A DNA stretch of 64,000 bases from Ancylobacter pratisalsi (GCF_010669125.1 NZ_CP048631.1:62001-126000); one strand, 5' to 3'; counted from the stretch's first letter, positions 33,747 to 42,987 are shown. A program made the numbers and translations. Notes: generated by a model not told the origin, from the letters alone.

Positions 33747-34379
33747 ATGTACAATTCGGACATTCCTTCGCGCGCCGAACTACCGACCTCCCGCCAGCTT
33801 CTGCGCTCCACCCTCATCGCCATCGTCGCAGCCTTGGCGATCCTCATCACCATCGTGCTGCCCGCCGAGTACAATATCGACCCGACCGGCGTCGGCCGGG
33901 TGCTCGGCCTCGCGCAGATGGGCGAGATCAAGGTGCAACTCGCCGAGGAAGCCGAGCGCGACCGGCAGATGGACCAGAACTCCACGGTGCTTGCCCCCGG
34001 TTCCAGCCTGTTCGGCCGGGTCTTTGCGGCTCTCGTCGTTTCCCCGGCGTCGGCCCAGACCGCCTCGCGGCAGGATGTGACAACCCTTACGCTCACGCCC
34101 GGCCAGGGCGCCGAGATCAAGCTGGTGATGAAGGCCGGTGCCAAGGCCGATTACAGCTGGACAGTCGCCGGCGGCGTGGTGAACTTCGATACCCATGGCG
34201 ACGGCGGCGGCAAGTCCATCAGCTATGAGAAGGGCCGCGCGGTGCCAGGCGATGACGGCGTGCTTGAAGCGGCCTTCGACGGCAATCACGGCTGGTTCTG
34301 GCGCAACCGTGGCAGCGCCGACGTGACCCTCACCTTGAAGACGAGCGGCGCTTACGCCGAGATCAAGCGGACCGATTGA
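33747..34379 (+). CDS. transmembrane anchor protein of the metal cluster
   Basis: 210 residues. One membrane helix (TLIAIVAALAILITIVLPAE) is followed by a periplasmic part with a short Ala/Ser linker and a C-terminal beta-rich domain (VTTLTLTPGQGAEIKLVMKA, YSWTVAGGVVNFDTHGDGGG, GNHGWFWRNRGSADVTLTLK). Proteins of this layout accompany HupE-like genes in metal loci. No enzymatic motif. Last gene of the plus-strand operon; a 13-bp-stem hairpin follows. Confidence 0.7.
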   Translation: MYNSDIPSRAELPTSRQLLRSTLIAIVAALAILITIVLPAEYNIDPTGVGRVLGLAQMGEIKVQLAEEAERDRQMDQNSTVLAPGSSLFGRVFAALVVSPASAQTASRQDVTTLTLTPGQGAEIKLVMKAGAKADYSWTVAGGVVNFDTHGDGGGKSISYEKGRAVPGDDGVLEAAFDGNHGWFWRNRGSADVTLTLKTSGAYAEIKRTD

Positions 34380-34393
34380 TGAGCTAGTCTCGC

Positions 34394-34429
34394 CCGCGCC
34401 ACGGAGTTCGTTGCGTCTCCGTGGTGCGG
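34394..34429 (+). terminator. hairpin after the HupE operon
   Basis: CCGCGCCACGGAG (34394-34406) pairs with CTCCGTGGTGCGG (34417-34429) with one G-U over a 10-nt loop, 14 bp after the stop. There is no T-run, so Rho-independent termination is only likely, not certain. Confidence 0.5.
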
Positions 34430-34691
34430 GAATGCCGTCTTCACCGAAGCATCTGCTGTCGACGCTCCCGCAGATATAGGTTCTTGGCGCAATGCAGCAG
34501 GCTCGATTCTCTCTCTCGATTCTCTCTATTGAGAGGATCGGAACACGAGTCGCAACCGCCTTCGCATCAACGTTCCACCCGCCGGGGGATCTGACGCTGC
34601 ACATCATGAATCAGCCCGCGTCTGCCCTTCCCGCTCCGCACGCCGAGAAGGCCAATCCAGCCGTCAGAGCGAACTCACAGCTGGATAGAAG
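34430..34691. other. gene-free region with a repeated TCGATTCTCTC word
   Basis: TCGATTCTCTC occurs twice in tandem (34503-34513, 34516-34526), and the second copy forms a hairpin with GAGAGGATCG (34531-34540). A 29-codon frame at 34607-34695 has no support. Nothing else is recognised. Confidence 0.4.
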
Positions 34692-35107
34692 TTAGGGGGC
34701 AACATCACTGTTCACAGCGTTGTGGGATTCTTGGAAGAAACGTTTGTAATCGTCGGCGCTGACATCAAGCGCTGCCATTAGATCCGAGGCGAGGGTTGAG
34801 CATTTCAGGACCAGCATCATCAGGCGCGAGGCATCATATTTTTCGATTTTGCTCGTGAATTTGTTAGGGCCTGTCTTGCGCCGGTTGAACCAAACGCCAG
34901 CTTTGCTTCCGCCGACCACACTGTGAAGGATATCGTTCCGGTCGCCTATGCTCCCCATTTCCTTCAACACGGCAATCGCGGCGGTGTTTGGAGGTGTGTC
35001 GCGAGCAAGAAGGCTTGCAAGTAACGCTTGACGGCTGCGGAATTGCAGCCCTGCTGTGACAATCGATCTGAACCGCCCCGGCTTCACCGGAGGCCATTTG
35101 GTTTAAG

Positions 35108-36339
<1,232 letters not shown>

Positions 36340-36736
36340 GGCCCCATCCTCTCAGGAGTTGGGGCCTCCGACAAACCCGGGGCGGTTCAATCCGTCCAGC
36401 GGAGTGAGCCCGAGTTGTTTTGCGATGCAGACCTCGACGGTCGATTCCGCCAAGGACCAAGCCATCACGAATTGACCCAGAGACGTCAGTACAGACGCAT
36501 CGTCCGGCATCTCCCAGTCGCCGGCAGGTGCCTCCCGGATTCGCGTTTCCATCCGTCTCTGTCCTCTGGCCAGGCATTCTCGAGCCGCGATAGTCGCCGA
36601 TATTGATGGCGTAACCTACCGCGAAGATCGGCAGGGGCGGTCCTCCCGCCGCTTCGCGTCGTGACCGGGCTCCATGCGCCAGGCGCACCGAGCCCCCAGC
36701 TGCGCCGGCGTCTCGTCCCTCACGGGTGACGATCCC

Positions 36737-37012
36737 TTGCCCAAGATCACATAGAGCGCGCCAGGGCACGCAAGATCCATCGTCAGTGCGCGGGGCCAGG
36801 GGGCGCTGCCCCCTCTGCCCCAGCAAGGGCGATGACGCCACCCCCCAGCATTCGGCCGCAAGCGGCCTGCCATGCCGGCGCGTAAACGCCGCCGCCCTCC
36901 GGGTGGGTGGTTCCCCCCGTCATCATCCCCCTTGCCCCCCAACTCCCCCGGTCTCCGCGACCCTCAGGAAGCAGGACGCAGCCTGCTTCGCAGCGAAAAA
37001 AGGGGAAGACAG
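36737..37012 (+). repeat. multi-hairpin leader repeat, copy A (before ardC)
   Basis: Highly similar to copies B-F. Ordered parts are TTGCCCAAGATCACATAGAG, GCGCGCC words, hairpin AGGGGGC-GCT-GCCCCCT, hairpin GGCCGC-AA-GCGGCC (36854-36867), a CGT-AA-ACG hairpin, a C-rich stretch, hairpin GAAGCAGG-N6-CCTGCTTC, then GCGAAAAAAGGGGAAGACAG and the ATG of ardC. The 5' part is shared most closely with copy B. Between it and the broken gene on the left (36553-36736) no gene is seen. Confidence 0.9.
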
Positions 37013-37921
37013 ATGGCAAAGGCAAAGCTCACCACCGAAACCCGGACGGACATCTATCAGACCGTCACCAATGCCATTATCGCGCACCTTGAAGCCGGCA
37101 CCCGCCCGTGGTCGATGCCGTGGAAGGTGGGCAGCACCCCGCGACCCCTGCGCCACAACGGCGTGCCCTATTCCGGCATCAACACCCTTCTTCTCTGGAT
37201 CGAGGCGCAGGATAAGGGCTTTTCGTCCAACTACTGGATGACCTATCGGCAGGCCCAGGAACTCGGCGCCCAGGTGCGCAAGGGCGAGCGCTCATGCGTC
37301 GTCGTCTATGCCGGCGCCATCGAGCGCAACGAAGTCAACAATGACGGGGAAGAGGTGGAAACCCGCATTCCCTTCCTCAAGACCTATAATGTGTTCAACG
37401 CCGACCAGATCGACGGGTTGCCCGAGCACTACACAGCCGCGCCCGTCCCGCATGTCCCGCCTTCGGGACGATACGAGGCGGCTGATACCTTCGTGACGAA
37501 CACCGGCGCATATTTGCGCCACGGCGGTTCCCGCGCGTTCTACAGCCCCGCGACTGATCTTATCCAGATGCCGGCCTTTGAGGCGTTCATTGACGCCGAG
37601 AGCTACGCCACCACCCTTCTGCACGAGCTGGTGCACTGGAGCGGGGCAAAGCCGCGTCTCAATCGCAACTTTGAGGCCAAACGCTGGGGCGATGCCGGAT
37701 ACGCGGCCGAGGAACTGGTCGCCGAGATCGGCGCGGCCTTCCTCGCGGCCGACCTCGATATCGCTCTGGAGCCGCGCGAGGATCACGCCTCCTATGTGGC
37801 GCATTGGCTGAAGGTGCTGAAGGAAGACAAGCGCGCCATTTTCACAGCGGCCGCGCACGCCGAACGGGCCGCCGGCTATCTCCACGGCTACCAGTCCGCC
37901 GCAACGGAGGAGGCCGCTTAG
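37013..37921 (+). CDS. ardC: ArdC-like antirestriction protein with zincin domain
   Basis: 302 residues from ATG 37013; the frame is open further upstream through the leader repeat, but the purine-rich AAAGGGGAAGACAG precedes this ATG as in the other cassettes. The N-terminal ssDNA-binding DUF1738 region has DIYQTVTNAIIAHLEAGTRP, YSGINTLLLWI and YWMTYRQAQELGAQVRKGER. The C-terminal metallopeptidase domain has LLHELVHWSG (HExxH at about 205-209) and YAAEELVAEIGAAFLAADL with the further zinc ligand. ArdC proteins enter with or protect incoming plasmid DNA against restriction. A strong terminator follows. Confidence 0.92.
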   Translation: MAKAKLTTETRTDIYQTVTNAIIAHLEAGTRPWSMPWKVGSTPRPLRHNGVPYSGINTLLLWIEAQDKGFSSNYWMTYRQAQELGAQVRKGERSCVVVYAGAIERNEVNNDGEEVETRIPFLKTYNVFNADQIDGLPEHYTAAPVPHVPPSGRYEAADTFVTNTGAYLRHGGSRAFYSPATDLIQMPAFEAFIDAESYATTLLHELVHWSGAKPRLNRNFEAKRWGDAGYAAEELVAEIGAAFLAADLDIALEPREDHASYVAHWLKVLKEDKRAIFTAAAHAERAAGYLHGYQSAATEEAA

Positions 37922-37950
37922 CAGCGGCCTCCCAGGCAAGCGAAGAGAAA

Positions 37951-37978
37951 AAACGGCCCCGCTCACGCGGGGCCGTTT
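37951..37978 (+). terminator. strong hairpin terminator after ardC
   Basis: AAACGGCCCCGC (37951-37962), loop TCAC, GCGGGGCCGTTT (37967-37978): a perfect 12-bp stem with flanking A and T runs. It suits termination from both directions. Confidence 0.85.
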
Positions 37979-38050
37979 CCTGTTGCGCCCATGTCTAGAT
38001 CGACTCTCAACATAAGTCCCGCAGAAAACGGCGATGTTGGCGGCAACTTA

Positions 38051-38068
38051 CTGTATAGCCTCCCCGAT
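38051..38068 (+). promoter_or_regulatory. motif shared by the omp and flp promoters (omp copy)
   Basis: CTGTATAGCCTCCCCGAT lies 99 bp before the omp start. CTGTATAGCCTATCCCGAT lies 104 bp before the flp pilin start (42582-42600). Both leaders then have a small hairpin followed by GAAACACC. A shared activator or promoter class is likely. Confidence 0.6.
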
Positions 38069-38149
38069 TTCTTGCCTCTATGCGACGACTTCCGCACGTT
38101 CCCTATGGACTGCCAAACGGCAGAAACACCGATAGTAGGGACATCTGCG

Positions 38150-38845
38150 ATGAAACTCATAGTCGCCACGCTGGCCGGGCTGGCATTGTCTACCGTGGCC
38201 GCGCCCGCCTTCGCCCAGAGCACCGGATCGGCGTTCAATGACATGTGGGGCGCCGACTATTCGGCCGCGCCGTCCAATTGGACCGGCTCCTATATCGGCA
38301 TCGCCGCCGGCTACGCCGGCGCGAGCGCTTCACAGAACTTGAGCGTCGCCCCCTTCGATTTCGCCGCCCATACCTCGCTCGCCGATAGCGGCGCGACGAT
38401 CGGCGGCTATGCCGGCTACAATTATCAGATCGATTCCTACGTCATCGGCGCGGAAGGGACATTCACCTATCTCGGCCAGCGCCTCGGCGGCGCGATCCCC
38501 GCCGACCTCGACTGGCAGCTTGGCCTGGCCGTGCGCGCCGGCTTTGCCGCCCAGGACAACACGCTCATTTATGTTCGTGCCGCGTGGGCCTTGACCGATA
38601 TCCGCTTCGCGAATCTCGGCGAGCTGGCCGGCACCGCCTACACGGTGAAGGACGGCTATCGCAGCGCCCTCCAGCTCGGCGCCGGTGTCGATGTGAAGCT
38701 CGATCCGAACTGGATACTGCGCATCGAAGGCAACTACACCTTCGAGGGTGGCGACGCCGAAATCATCGACTACACCAGCGGGATGAGCGTCACGCTCGAT
38801 CCCTCGCTCTACGACGTGCGCGCCGGCCTGGCCTATCAGTTCTGA
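38150..38845 (+). CDS. outer-membrane beta-barrel protein, Omp25/RopB type
   Basis: 231 residues from ATG 38150, which begins a clean Sec signal (MKLIVATLAGLALSTVAAPA, cleaved after AFA). The mature part has WTGSYIGIAAGYAGASASQN and GGYAGYNYQIDSYVIGAEG, repeated amphipathic strands, and ends GLAYQF with the C-terminal phenylalanine needed for barrel assembly. This is the eight-strand OMP_b-brl/Omp25 family common in Rhizobiales. It shares a promoter motif with the flp pilin gene, which suggests co-expression with the pilus. Confidence 0.85.
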   Translation: MKLIVATLAGLALSTVAAPAFAQSTGSAFNDMWGADYSAAPSNWTGSYIGIAAGYAGASASQNLSVAPFDFAAHTSLADSGATIGGYAGYNYQIDSYVIGAEGTFTYLGQRLGGAIPADLDWQLGLAVRAGFAAQDNTLIYVRAAWALTDIRFANLGELAGTAYTVKDGYRSALQLGAGVDVKLDPNWILRIEGNYTFEGGDAEIIDYTSGMSVTLDPSLYDVRAGLAYQF

Positions 38846-39438
38846 TGCGAGGGCGGGTAGAGGATCACCGGGCTCACGCGCATGGTGGCGCAATACGCCC
38901 GGTCCATCAGGCTGAAATGGTCGGGCGGGCAATTATTGCCCGCCGCGCGCCAGTCGCGCGCGATGACGAGCGCCTGATCCTCGACGCGGTCGCTCGGCGG
39001 CAGGGTGCGGATGCCGGCCAGCGTGATCATCGCGTCAACCTTGTGGCGTGCGTGGCCCGGCTCGATGCCGGTCCGCTCCATGAGCAACACCGCGCCTCGA
39101 TAGGCCGCGCTGCTGGACGTGTACACGCGCGCGGCGGCCTCTATGGCCGCGCAAAGATCATCCGAGCATGGCTCGCTCGCGAGGATGGTCGCGAACGTCA
39201 CGCCCGGCACATAGAGCGACGAGGCGGACGTGCCGACCGGCACATGCCCGGTGAGGCGCGGCCCGTCGATCTCGGCTTGGAGCGCCTGCAAGCGCTGCTT
39301 CAGCGGCAGCGCCTTGACGCGGCTTTCCAGCATGAAACGGGCGGACTCCCGGACCACGTCCGTCAGCCCCATGCCCATTTCCCGCGACAGGCGTCGCACC
39401 ACACGATCGGTTTTCTCGCAACGTACATGGAACGCCAT
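38836..39438 (-). CDS. VapB-like antitoxin domain fused to a degenerate PIN-like domain
   Basis: 200 residues. Residues about 1-45 (MAFHVRCEKTDRVVRRLSRE, MGMGLTDVVRESARFML) look like the VapB/Rv0623-type DNA-binding antitoxin. The C-terminal part (SLYVPGVTFATILASEPCSD, AAYRGAVLLMERTGIEPGHA, RDWRAAGNNCPPDHFSLMDR) follows the outline of VapC PIN domains. However, the first catalytic Asp position (usually V-I-D-T-S-A) reads YVPGVT. It may be a neutralised toxin-antitoxin fusion used as a regulator. The 3' end overlaps the omp 3' end by 10 bp (convergent). Confidence 0.5.
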   Translation of the reverse strand: MAFHVRCEKTDRVVRRLSREMGMGLTDVVRESARFMLESRVKALPLKQRLQALQAEIDGPRLTGHVPVGTSASSLYVPGVTFATILASEPCSDDLCAAIEAAARVYTSSSAAYRGAVLLMERTGIEPGHARHKVDAMITLAGIRTLPPSDRVEDQALVIARDWRAAGNNCPPDHFSLMDRAYCATMRVSPVILYPPSHQN

Positions 39439-39453
39439 GTCTCACTCCTGCCG

Positions 39454-40008
39454 CTAAACGCCCAGACGACCGGACGGCGTCACTTCAAAAAGATCGCTAA
39501 GTATCGTGGTCAGCAACAGAAGATCATCATGCCAACGTTCATTCGCCCGGCGCTTATCCCTAATGTACCGATAAGCCATATACACGCTTGTGCTATCGCG
39601 ACGGCCAATCGCCGCCGCGATGGTCTTGGCGGTCTCTTTCGTCAGCCGCACGGCCAGGGTGAGCGCGACATAGCGGAAGGGCACGAGAGCGTCATCCGTG
39701 ACCCGGCGCGTGACGGCGCTCGATCCGACGAGCGCGGCCCGGCTCAGCCCATAATAACGCGTCGTCACCGCGACCACGTCCTCGACCGTCAGCGGCCGGC
39801 ACTCACTGCCCCAATTCGCCGCATAAACAGCGGAGACGCCAGCCTCTGGCATCAAGGGAGGCAGAATAGAGCCCGGCACTCGTGCCGGCCGCAGCGCCAC
39901 GCCCGAACGTTGAGGGCACGGCGAAATCTCCGGGTGATAGTAAATCTCTATCGGATGACTGTTCCGAGAGCGCGGCTGTGCCGTAGCGTTGACGCCGAAA
40001 GCGACCAT
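39454..40008 (-). CDS. DnaA domain-IV-like DNA-binding protein
   Basis: 184 residues. The C-terminal 100 residues resemble the helix-turn-helix domain IV of DnaA: LTVEDVVAVTTRYYGLSRAA, RYVALTLAVRLTKETAKTIA and AAIGRRDSTSVYMAYRYIRD parallel the DnaA basic loop and GRDHTTV signature (here GRRDSTSV). There is no AAA ATPase domain. The first 80 residues are not recognised. It may read DnaA-box-like sites as a regulator or replication modulator. It lies 15 bp upstream of the VapB-like gene on the same strand. Confidence 0.65.
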   Translation of the reverse strand: MVAFGVNATAQPRSRNSHPIEIYYHPEISPCPQRSGVALRPARVPGSILPPLMPEAGVSAVYAANWGSECRPLTVEDVVAVTTRYYGLSRAALVGSSAVTRRVTDDALVPFRYVALTLAVRLTKETAKTIAAAIGRRDSTSVYMAYRYIRDKRRANERWHDDLLLLTTILSDLFEVTPSGRLGV

Positions 40009-40296
40009 TTAGCGCACTCCAATCAGATGTGCGTGATTCTGGCATGTTGAAACATTTCTAATGAACGTAATCTGCATGAGCACAACCAAATTTCACCTTG
40101 CCAAGGTACGGTCGTCCGGCCGATTAACTTGCTTCACCTCTGGCGTCGCGGCCCGCATCGCGCGACCCGCTCCTTGCTGGAGAGCAACAAGAAATCACCC
40201 GTCAACTGACATTCGCGCCGATCGCCTTTGGTTTCTGAACAGGGGGCTCCCGTTCTTCGACCGATTTACGGCTGATAATATGCATAGGAGATTCTC

Positions 40297-40650
40297 ATGC
40301 CAATCCCCCAGACGGCGGACACCCGCCAACTGTCGAGAACGTATATGATGAGATTAATCAATCTCATCATGGAAGATCGGCGGCCGGGAGAGACGGCGAG
40401 TCGGCGTTTAAAGCAGGCCGGTCTTATGTCATGCATCTACACGATGCATCTGGCCGGCGAGTCTGTGACTGTGACAAAGCTGTGCGAGCGAGTTAAGGCG
40501 CCTCGGAATGTCGTTGTTGAAATTGTCAAAGCGCTCGAAAGTCGTGGCTTCCTGACCTACCGTACTAATCTACACGATGGCGGGCGCGGTCGCGTTTACG
40601 TCTATTCACTCACGGAGAAGGCAAGGGCGCTCGTCACCGTGGTCGAATAA
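40297..40650 (+). CDS. winged-helix (MarR-like) regulator
   Basis: 117 residues, ATG 40297 preceded by AGGAG. The wHTH covers residues about 45-110: LAGESVTVTKLCERVKAPRN, VVVEIVKALESRGFLTYRTN, then the wing HDGGRGRVYVYSLTEKARAL. Basic N-terminus (MMRLINLIMEDRRPGETASR). The position between the DnaA-like gene and the Tad locus suggests control of the pilus or omp genes (inference). The 288 bp upstream (40009-40296) and 196 bp downstream hold no gene. Confidence 0.75.
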   Translation: MPIPQTADTRQLSRTYMMRLINLIMEDRRPGETASRRLKQAGLMSCIYTMHLAGESVTVTKLCERVKAPRNVVVEIVKALESRGFLTYRTNLHDGGRGRVYVYSLTEKARALVTVVE

Positions 40651-40846
40651 GATGTATATGAGGTTAATATGTCACACCGGAATCGGGCGTAGCTGGGGCG
40701 CTGCATGAAGCCCGCACAAAGGCTGTCGCGCACTATTCCGCTGTGGACCGGGAAGTATAACCCGGCTGACCGGGATGTCCTTCTCAGGATCATCCCGGCC
40801 GTGGCAGCGCATTTCCGCCTGATGTGGTGACGCGGCGGCTGGCAGG

Positions 40847-41440
40847 TCAAAAGACCGTGGCGCCGCCGGTACTGCGGCGCGTCCAAAGGTCCGTCCCCGC
40901 GCCGCTTTTCTTCAGGGGAAGAGCATAGGCCACGTCGCTATATGTCTGATCCTGCGTGAAGGTGAAGGGCGCCCAGGGCAGGGCGTTCCATATCCGCGCC
41001 AGGAGAGAGCTGTGCGGCAGCGTCACCTTTGCCACCAGCACATTCTTGTCCGAGCTGGCGTAAGCGGCCGCGCCCGCCGGAAACGCGAACGGAGCGCCCC
41101 GAACCAGAGCGGCGCCATTGCTGGCGCTCCAGCGCACCTGAAGGCCGTCCCCGGCGTTTCCCACGCTGCTGAGCACCACTGTCGGGGTGCCGTCCATGGG
41201 CTCCAGCATGGTCGCGGTCATGGCCCGATAGCTGTTCCAGCGATCATCGTCGATGGTCGCGTCCATGGATGCCAGCCGCGCCAGTGCGTTCGCGGCGCGG
41301 GCCACCTTGTTCTGCACGATCACGGTTTCGGCCAGGAAGTTGCTGCCGACGAACACCAGCACGAGAACCGGCAGCATGAGGGCGAATTCCACCGTGCCGA
41401 CGCCGCGCTCGTCCGAACTGAATTGTCTGAGATATCGCAT
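40847..41440 (-). CDS. TadE/TadF-like minor pilin protein
   Basis: 197 residues. N-terminal SSDERGVGTVEFALMLPVLV contains the pilin-like E in a hydrophobic helix (TadE-like signature). A periplasmic domain with little similarity to others ends RRSTGGATVF. TadE/TadF are pseudopilins processed by TadV and needed for Flp pilus biogenesis. It is the third gene of a minus-strand trio divergent from the flp genes. Confidence 0.75.
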   Translation of the reverse strand: MRYLRQFSSDERGVGTVEFALMLPVLVLVFVGSNFLAETVIVQNKVARAANALARLASMDATIDDDRWNSYRAMTATMLEPMDGTPTVVLSSVGNAGDGLQVRWSASNGAALVRGAPFAFPAGAAAYASSDKNVLVAKVTLPHSSLLARIWNALPWAPFTFTQDQTYSDVAYALPLKKSGAGTDLWTRRSTGGATVF

Positions 41441-41449
41441 CGTGGTTGC

Positions 41450-41986
41450 TCACAGCGAGGGTGCATAGGGGTCGATCCGGAAAACGGCCTGCGCGGTAAC
41501 GATCCGCTGGCCGCCGGGGCCGGTGATCAGGTCCGGCAGGAAGCCGGTCAGCGAGGGCAGCTCCAGGACGGCCCGTACGAGCATGCTGTTGCCGGCGACC
41601 CCGTTCCCGGCTGCGAAGGCGTCATCGTCGACAGCGCCCTCGTCGTCGAACATGGACGGGACCGGCGATCCGTCGATGATCCGCACATCGAGCTTGAGGG
41701 ACGCATTGCACGCCGCTTCACCGACAAGGACCAACGTGCCCGAGCAGATGGCCTGGCGCGCCAGAGACCGCGCGTCCTCCGCCGATAATCCCAAAGCCTC
41801 GCCGCGCTCGATGACGCGCACGGCATTGGAGGTGTTCGACTGCAGAACCTGCTGAGCCAACAGGACCAGGCCGATTTCGAGAATCCCGACGATCACGACG
41901 ACCAGGGGAATGAAGAGCAGGCCGAACTCGACGAGCATCGACCCGGATTCCTCGCGCTTCAGGCGCGCGACAGCTTGCATTGCCAT
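41450..41986 (-). CDS. TadE-family pseudopilin
   Basis: 178 residues from ATG 41986 (MAMQAVARLKREESGSMLVE). The segment ESGSMLVEFGLLFIPLVVVI is the TadE motif with the processing-site region before the hydrophobic helix. The remainder is periplasmic. It lies 9 bp before the next minor pilin gene and 4 bp after the CpaC-N-like gene, so the three are co-transcribed. Confidence 0.82.
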   Translation of the reverse strand: MAMQAVARLKREESGSMLVEFGLLFIPLVVVIVGILEIGLVLLAQQVLQSNTSNAVRVIERGEALGLSAEDARSLARQAICSGTLVLVGEAACNASLKLDVRIIDGSPVPSMFDDEGAVDDDAFAAGNGVAGNSMLVRAVLELPSLTGFLPDLITGPGGQRIVTAQAVFRIDPYAPSL

Positions 41987-41990
41987 CGCA

Positions 41991-42467
41991 TCACCTCGCA
42001 GCGGCCGCAGCGGCACTCGTCCGCTCTTGCAACTGTGCGCCGATCGGTATCGTCACCTCCGGTGCGTCGCCGATAGACTGCGTCGGCGCGCATCGCGGAT
42101 CGCACGCGAAGGTCGCGCGCTTGTCGCCATGCGTCACCGTCAGGAGGCCGGGAGCGCGCACCACGCGCACTTGCGCGCTTTTCACGGTGTCTCCCGATTC
42201 CGTCAGAAACAGCACGTTGGTCGCACCGAAGCTCCGGCCGGTGAAGATCGCGCCCTGCCGATCGACCGTGAACACCACATCCGTGATCGCAGGGTTTCCG
42301 ATGACCACGGTGGAAACCCCTGATGGCACCGCGAACACACGGGCCTCATCGACTGGGATCTCCACCTTTCCATCGAGCGCCGCCGGCGCCGTCGTGCTCG
42401 TGGACTGAGCTGCCGCCGGCGCCGCACCGAGCGCCACCAACAGCATCAAGACTGCATATTTCCTCAC
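41991..42467 (-). CDS. free-standing CpaC N-terminal domain (pilus/secretin accessory)
   Basis: 158 residues with signal MRKYAVLMLLVALGAAPAAA. The mature part is the T2SS/T3SS pilus N-domain seen at the start of CpaC/RcpA secretins (GKVEIPVDEARVFAVPSGVS, VVIGNPAITDVVFTVDRQGA, FGATNVLFLTESGDTV), but the secretin barrel is missing. A full CpaC is encoded separately at 44576. It may cap or help assemble the secretin channel. Divergent from flp. Confidence 0.82.
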   Translation of the reverse strand: MRKYAVLMLLVALGAAPAAAQSTSTTAPAALDGKVEIPVDEARVFAVPSGVSTVVIGNPAITDVVFTVDRQGAIFTGRSFGATNVLFLTESGDTVKSAQVRVVRAPGLLTVTHGDKRATFACDPRCAPTQSIGDAPEVTIPIGAQLQERTSAAAAAAR

Positions 42468-42510
42468 GTCAGTGACCTCCGATTGTTAAAATCCGACTGA
42501 TACGGCGACC

Positions 42511-42540
42511 GTCTAGCCGACATCTCCTTATAGGCTAGAC
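42511..42540. promoter_or_regulatory. inverted repeat in the tad divergent promoter
   Basis: GTCTAGCC (42511-42518) and GGCTAGAC (42533-42540) are perfect inverted arms over 14 bp, in the 218-bp region between the CpaC-N-like gene and flp. Candidate operator. Confidence 0.5.
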
Positions 42541-42580
42541 GAGCTACAAATCGACTATCCAAGAAAATCAGCATTCCGAA

Positions 42581-42677
42581 CCTGTATAGCCTATCCCGAT
42601 GCGTTGACCCGTCCAACGTCTCACGAGTAGGCATGAATACGCCTGTTAAGAACAGGCGAAACACCCACCTATACAGG
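42581..42677 (+). promoter_or_regulatory. structured 5' leader of the flp pilin gene
   Basis: CCTGTATAG (42581-42589) pairs with CTATACAGG (42669-42677), and the right arm covers part of the CAGGAG ribosome site of flp. Between them is the hairpin CGCCTGTT-AAG-AACAGGCG (42640-42658). If the transcript starts upstream of 42581 the long-range stem could hide the start site. Confidence 0.5.
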
Positions 42678-42685
42678 AGACGAGA

Positions 42686-42889
42686 ATGAAGAATGTCATC
42701 AACGGCGCCAAGAAGGTCCTCGGCGACGAGTCCGGTGCGGCCACCGTCGAATACGGCCTGATCACCCTCGGCGTCGTCGCCGCCGTCACCGGCGCCGCCG
42801 GTGCCTTCAAGGACCAGGTCACCGCGCTCTTCACCGATGTCGGCACCACGCTGACGGCCGCGCAGACCAGCGCCAAGGCCGGCAGCTGA
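42686..42889 (+). CDS. flp: Flp/Fap-type pilin 1
   Basis: 67 residues. MKNVINGAKKVLGDESGAAT then VEYGLITLGVVAAVTGAAGA is the Flp prepilin motif, cleaved by the CpaA/TadV peptidase near the G-A-A-T-VEYGLI site. The short mature pilin forms the Tad pilus. Strong GGAG site and a structured leader; a perfect hairpin follows before pilin 2, which would make the flp transcript the most abundant of the locus. Confidence 0.93.
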   Translation: MKNVINGAKKVLGDESGAATVEYGLITLGVVAAVTGAAGAFKDQVTALFTDVGTTLTAAQTSAKAGS

Positions 42890-42927
42890 CGCCTCCAACG
42901 CCGACATCAATCCCTATCGAACGCGGA

Positions 42928-42949
42928 GCCGGGTCCATGTGGACCCGGC
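42928..42949 (+). terminator. hairpin between pilin genes
   Basis: GCCGGGTCC, loop ATGT, GGACCCGGC: a perfect 9-bp stem 39 bp after flp1. Without a T-run it may act as a partial terminator or mRNA stabiliser that favours pilin 1. Confidence 0.6.
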
Positions 42950-42987
42950 AACGCTCTCCCAGGAACGCGAGATGACCGGAGCGCGAG

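Noticed and set aside
34607..34695. 29-codon frame MNQPASALPAPHAEK...
   Set aside because: No ribosome site or second copy; probably chance.
36872..37012. In-frame extension of ardC upstream through the leader (similar in copies D and E)
   Set aside because: The leader is in a different frame relative to the gene in different copies, and a purine-rich ribosome site lies just before each internal ATG.
36616..37025. Minus-strand frames across leader copies, several starting MGGKGDDDGG, recurring in all six copies
   Set aside because: They are the antisense reading of the GC-rich repeat; ends and frames differ between copies and the sequence evolves by stem pairing, not by codons.
38584..40050. 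Plus-strand frame of 488 codons
   Set aside because: Antisense to the VapB-like and DnaA-like genes and out of frame with omp; no recognisable domain.
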